Below are positions 61,701 to 64,000 of a DNA stretch of 64,000 nt, piece by piece; position 1 is the stretch's first letter, and each line of letters begins with the position of its first letter. Below the pieces are notes generated by a model. It saw only the letters and a list, made by a program, of their open reading frames with translations, was not told where the DNA came from and searched no databases. Origin of the DNA: Odontesthes bonariensis (lineage: Eukaryota > Chordata > Actinopteri > Atheriniformes > Atherinopsidae). The stretch covers positions 17,345,965 to 17,409,964 of the forward strand of contig NC_134514.1 of the NCBI RefSeq assembly GCF_027942865.1, given 5' to 3'. The translations under genes and the position numbers were made by a program.

Positions 61701-62934
61701 CAAAGCAAACAATTATCTTGACCGTAACAAACTGGTAGTCAACTCTCTGGCTGGGTGTGAAGGCAGCAACCAGATATCTGTGGAGGTTTTCAAGGAGCTG
61801 CAGCTAACAACGTACACATTCATCATGAACTGTTTCTGGCATGAAACTCAAGTGACAGGGAGGGGAAACAGACAGACAACTGCCAAGGTAGAGGCTGAAA
61901 ACACAACAGTGCATACACTGTATTTATTTTCTTTAAGTTCCATGAGAACAATTCAATAATCATATATATTTGACTGTTTTTCCTTGTATTGAATAGTTTC
62001 TCCAACCATGAGAAAAAGTCCCATTTTTTGTTTTCTATTTTGGAAAGATGTATTGTAAACATGTCCAGTTTTACAAATGCAGTCTGTACCTTTGTTTGTA
62101 TGTTAGCTGATACTGTGAGTAAAAGACAATGTATTTCTGGGAAATTGTTAAGAGATTTCTCGTAAGCATTATTGCATATTTCCCGTAAAGAGTAACTCTC
62201 TACCGCTACATCACACAGTAAACATGTCACTGATCTTCACAGTGATTAGAGAAATAATAATAATAGGTCATCAGGCAGCAGAGCCTTTTCTCTAGAATGA
62301 TATTATTTTTCACTCTCTCATGCATCAGAGACTGCTACGGACAACACATATTGCATAATATGTGTTACCTTTCACATTTCTGATCAGACAGCACAAGTAC
62401 TTCCTTATGCTGAAACCCCTTTTATTTATCAGGAAGTGGCTGACCAATGATACAATAGCATCAATAGAGAAAAGTTCCCAAAGGAGAGTTGTGCAACAGA
62501 GTTGTTTACAATTTGATTGAACCACCACATAATGAATTCATTGCAAAGTAGATAGATTTGTAATAGTTTTATCTTGTGCATTGAGGGAAATAAAAGATCG
62601 AAAAGAATATCTTAACGTCTATTCATAACAGAGCGGCTTTTTGGGTCATTAATTATTTAATTGTAACCATTTCTGATAATATTCCAACTAATTCTAAAAG
62701 GAAAAATGGTGTGACCGTACGTGAGTGCGTGTGTGTGAGTGAATGATGTAGAGAGACAGAGGGGAGAGAGAGTTTGTTTGCCGTGGTGGTGGAGGGCAGA
62801 GAGGTGGGATGAAGGAACTCTGAGGGGTGTTGCCTGTTGAGACGATAAATATTGCTTCAGATTGTCCTCAGAGAAAAAATGCACAACTTCACTCTGGGAT
62901 TACTTCTTCGACCAGTTTTTTGCTCACCTTCAGG
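58768..62934. other. gene-free stretch past the small membrane gene
   Basis: No coding exon is supported. It contains AT-rich DNA, a LINE 3' scrap at about 60,925-61,215 and an unremarkable 112-codon open frame at 61,621-61,959 without splice or homology support. The promoter of the small minus-strand gene should lie just above 58.8 kb. Confidence 0.45.
60925..61215 (+). mobile_element. LINE 3' scrap
   Basis: The peptide APTVSTFKSRLKTFLFRCAYG, the final words of an L2-type reverse transcriptase, is followed by AAAGCACATTGAGTCGCCTG, ATGAAATGCGCTATATAAAT, AAAGATGCC and CTTGC units. This is the usual 3' end with a short tandem tail. Confidence 0.72.
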
Positions 62935-64000
62935 TGTTTTACTGACAAAAAGCAGCAGACTGAAACCTACAGTGCAGGTGAGGAAGACTGCAGTGCAGTG
63001 AGCTATGATTTCTTATGATGTCTTCCAGATGTTTCTTTATCTGATTTTATTCCAAAATCCAGCTCCAAATACGCAATCACACAACCATCATGACATCCTT
63101 ATGGTTGTGTACTTTTCAACAACAAAATCATAGCGTGGGAGAAAAGAATGAACAACTTTTGGGTGAGTTATAGATGTGAGGTTAGATGAACTAACCTCAA
63201 GCCTGAAATAAACTTGAGGTTGAACCACTAAACTTTAACTTTTCATCAACAGGTCTGATAAGGATACACGTTTCTTTAAAGGGGATGTTCCAACTTGTAA
63301 ATCAATTCTGTCTTCATGATTTTTAGTGGAAATGTATTGAATAATATCAACAGATGATAGAAAGCTGTCAAGATCCAAAAACCAATCAAAGTCGAGTAAA
63401 ACTTAAGCTCTATTTGAAGTAAGAGATCAAATTCAAACAGTATTTTAATCTGTTGCTGCTTTATTTTGAAAGTTGGTGTAAAATAAGAATTTTCCAAACA
63501 TGCTCTTCGACACTAGGCCTTATACGTAAATAGAAGGATTGGTAGGCTTCTGATTGTGAGTAAAAACATCCCAGCAACAACCCTGCATGGATGCGTTAAT
63601 ATGTAACTTGTTTGACCTGAATGCTGTTCAGGAAGCTTGCAGAATAACTAGTTGTCCTTGAGATGTCCAGAGAATCCAGTTTCAATGGAAAATACCTTTG
63701 AAGCAGATGGTTTTATTGACAAGAAATAAAGAATAATGAATTAACAAATTTCTTCCAGCTGATGTGGACTGTGGCTATTGTGAGTTGATATCTGTTTATA
63801 AACTAAATGACGTAGTTTGATTATTCAAGCAGTGAAAGCTGAGATTTTAAAAAACTCAAACAAGGGTGTATATTAAAATCATTCGATCTCTCCATTGCTT
63901 CTTTGTGCAGCCACTGCTACTGAAGGTAAGGCTATTGAAGGTCATGTGATTTATAAGCTGTGTGAGAAATGTGCAGCAGCAGGGGAGGATAAAGTACAGT
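62935..64000 (+). other. possible 5' mini-exons of the next gene
   Basis: Three segments have good acceptors and donors on the plus strand: 62,935-62,978 (ACCTTCAG before, gtgagg after), 63,760-63,780 (TTCTTCCAG before, gtgagt after, 21 nt) and 63,912-63,926 (TTTGTGCAG before, gtaagg after, 15 nt). In one phase the last two read ADVDCGY-STATE. Alternatively an ATG inside the second starts MWTVAI-PLLLK. Neither reading resembles a protein I know. TMPRSS4 would be the next gene by human order. The window ends before this can be tested. No other content was recognised here. Confidence 0.2.

Noticed and set aside
61621-61959. 112-codon plus-strand open frame
   Set aside because: The composition is mildly coding-like, but no domain, splice context or homologue is recognised, and the end drifts into Leu/Ser-rich low-information text.
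1-64000. CRISPR arrays, bacterial operons or prophage
   Set aside because: The DNA is plainly vertebrate; the only regular repeats are microsatellites and LINE tails.

Overview
The window is vertebrate nuclear DNA, almost certainly from a ray-finned fish and probably a percomorph teleost. Genes are split into short exons with GT-AG introns. The retroposon ends (LINE tails built of 5-6 bp units, tRNA-derived SINEs) and a Charlie-type hAT element look like those of teleost genomes. Gene order and strand match the human 11q23.3 segment FXYD2 (-), FXYD6 (-), TMPRSS13 (-), IL10RA (+), SMIM35 (-), which I recall from memory.

Layout: 1-9.1 kb shows no gene I can support; it holds low-complexity DNA, a GC-rich patch, a Tc1/mariner-like MITE and a LINE 3' scrap. 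9,136-15,222 is a three-level transposon nest: a dead hAT element (TSD ctctaatt on both sides) contains a nearly intact Rex1/CR1-like LINE, whose reverse-transcriptase ORF is split by a tRNA-derived SINE. 15.2-19.8 kb is non-coding, with hairpins and a candidate conserved element near 17.6 kb. 19,894-21,642 (-) is fxyd2, five coding exons, 62 aa. 24,384-28,384 (-) is fxyd6, seven coding exons, 102 aa, with a likely 5'UTR exon near 35 kb. 36,010-46,461 (-) is tmprss13, thirteen coding exons, 492 aa, with a complete His-Asp-Ser triad. 50,755-54,617 (+) is il10ra (fish name crfb7), seven coding exons, 567 aa. 57,948-58,767 (-) is a three-exon gene for a 56-aa single-pass membrane protein; I do not recognise the protein family, but its position and strand suggest SMIM35. 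The last kilobase has spliceable mini-exons on + that may begin the next gene (TMPRSS4 by synteny), but this is weak.

The genes are not an operon and each should have its own promoter. They share membrane location: two FXYD regulators of Na,K-ATPase, a type II transmembrane serine protease, the ligand-binding chain of the IL-10 receptor, and a tiny cysteine/lysine-tailed membrane protein. Exon borders were assigned by hand from splice-site consensus, reading-frame continuity and similarity to family members I know. All coding totals close on a stop codon with consistent intron phases. No alignment or database search was run.
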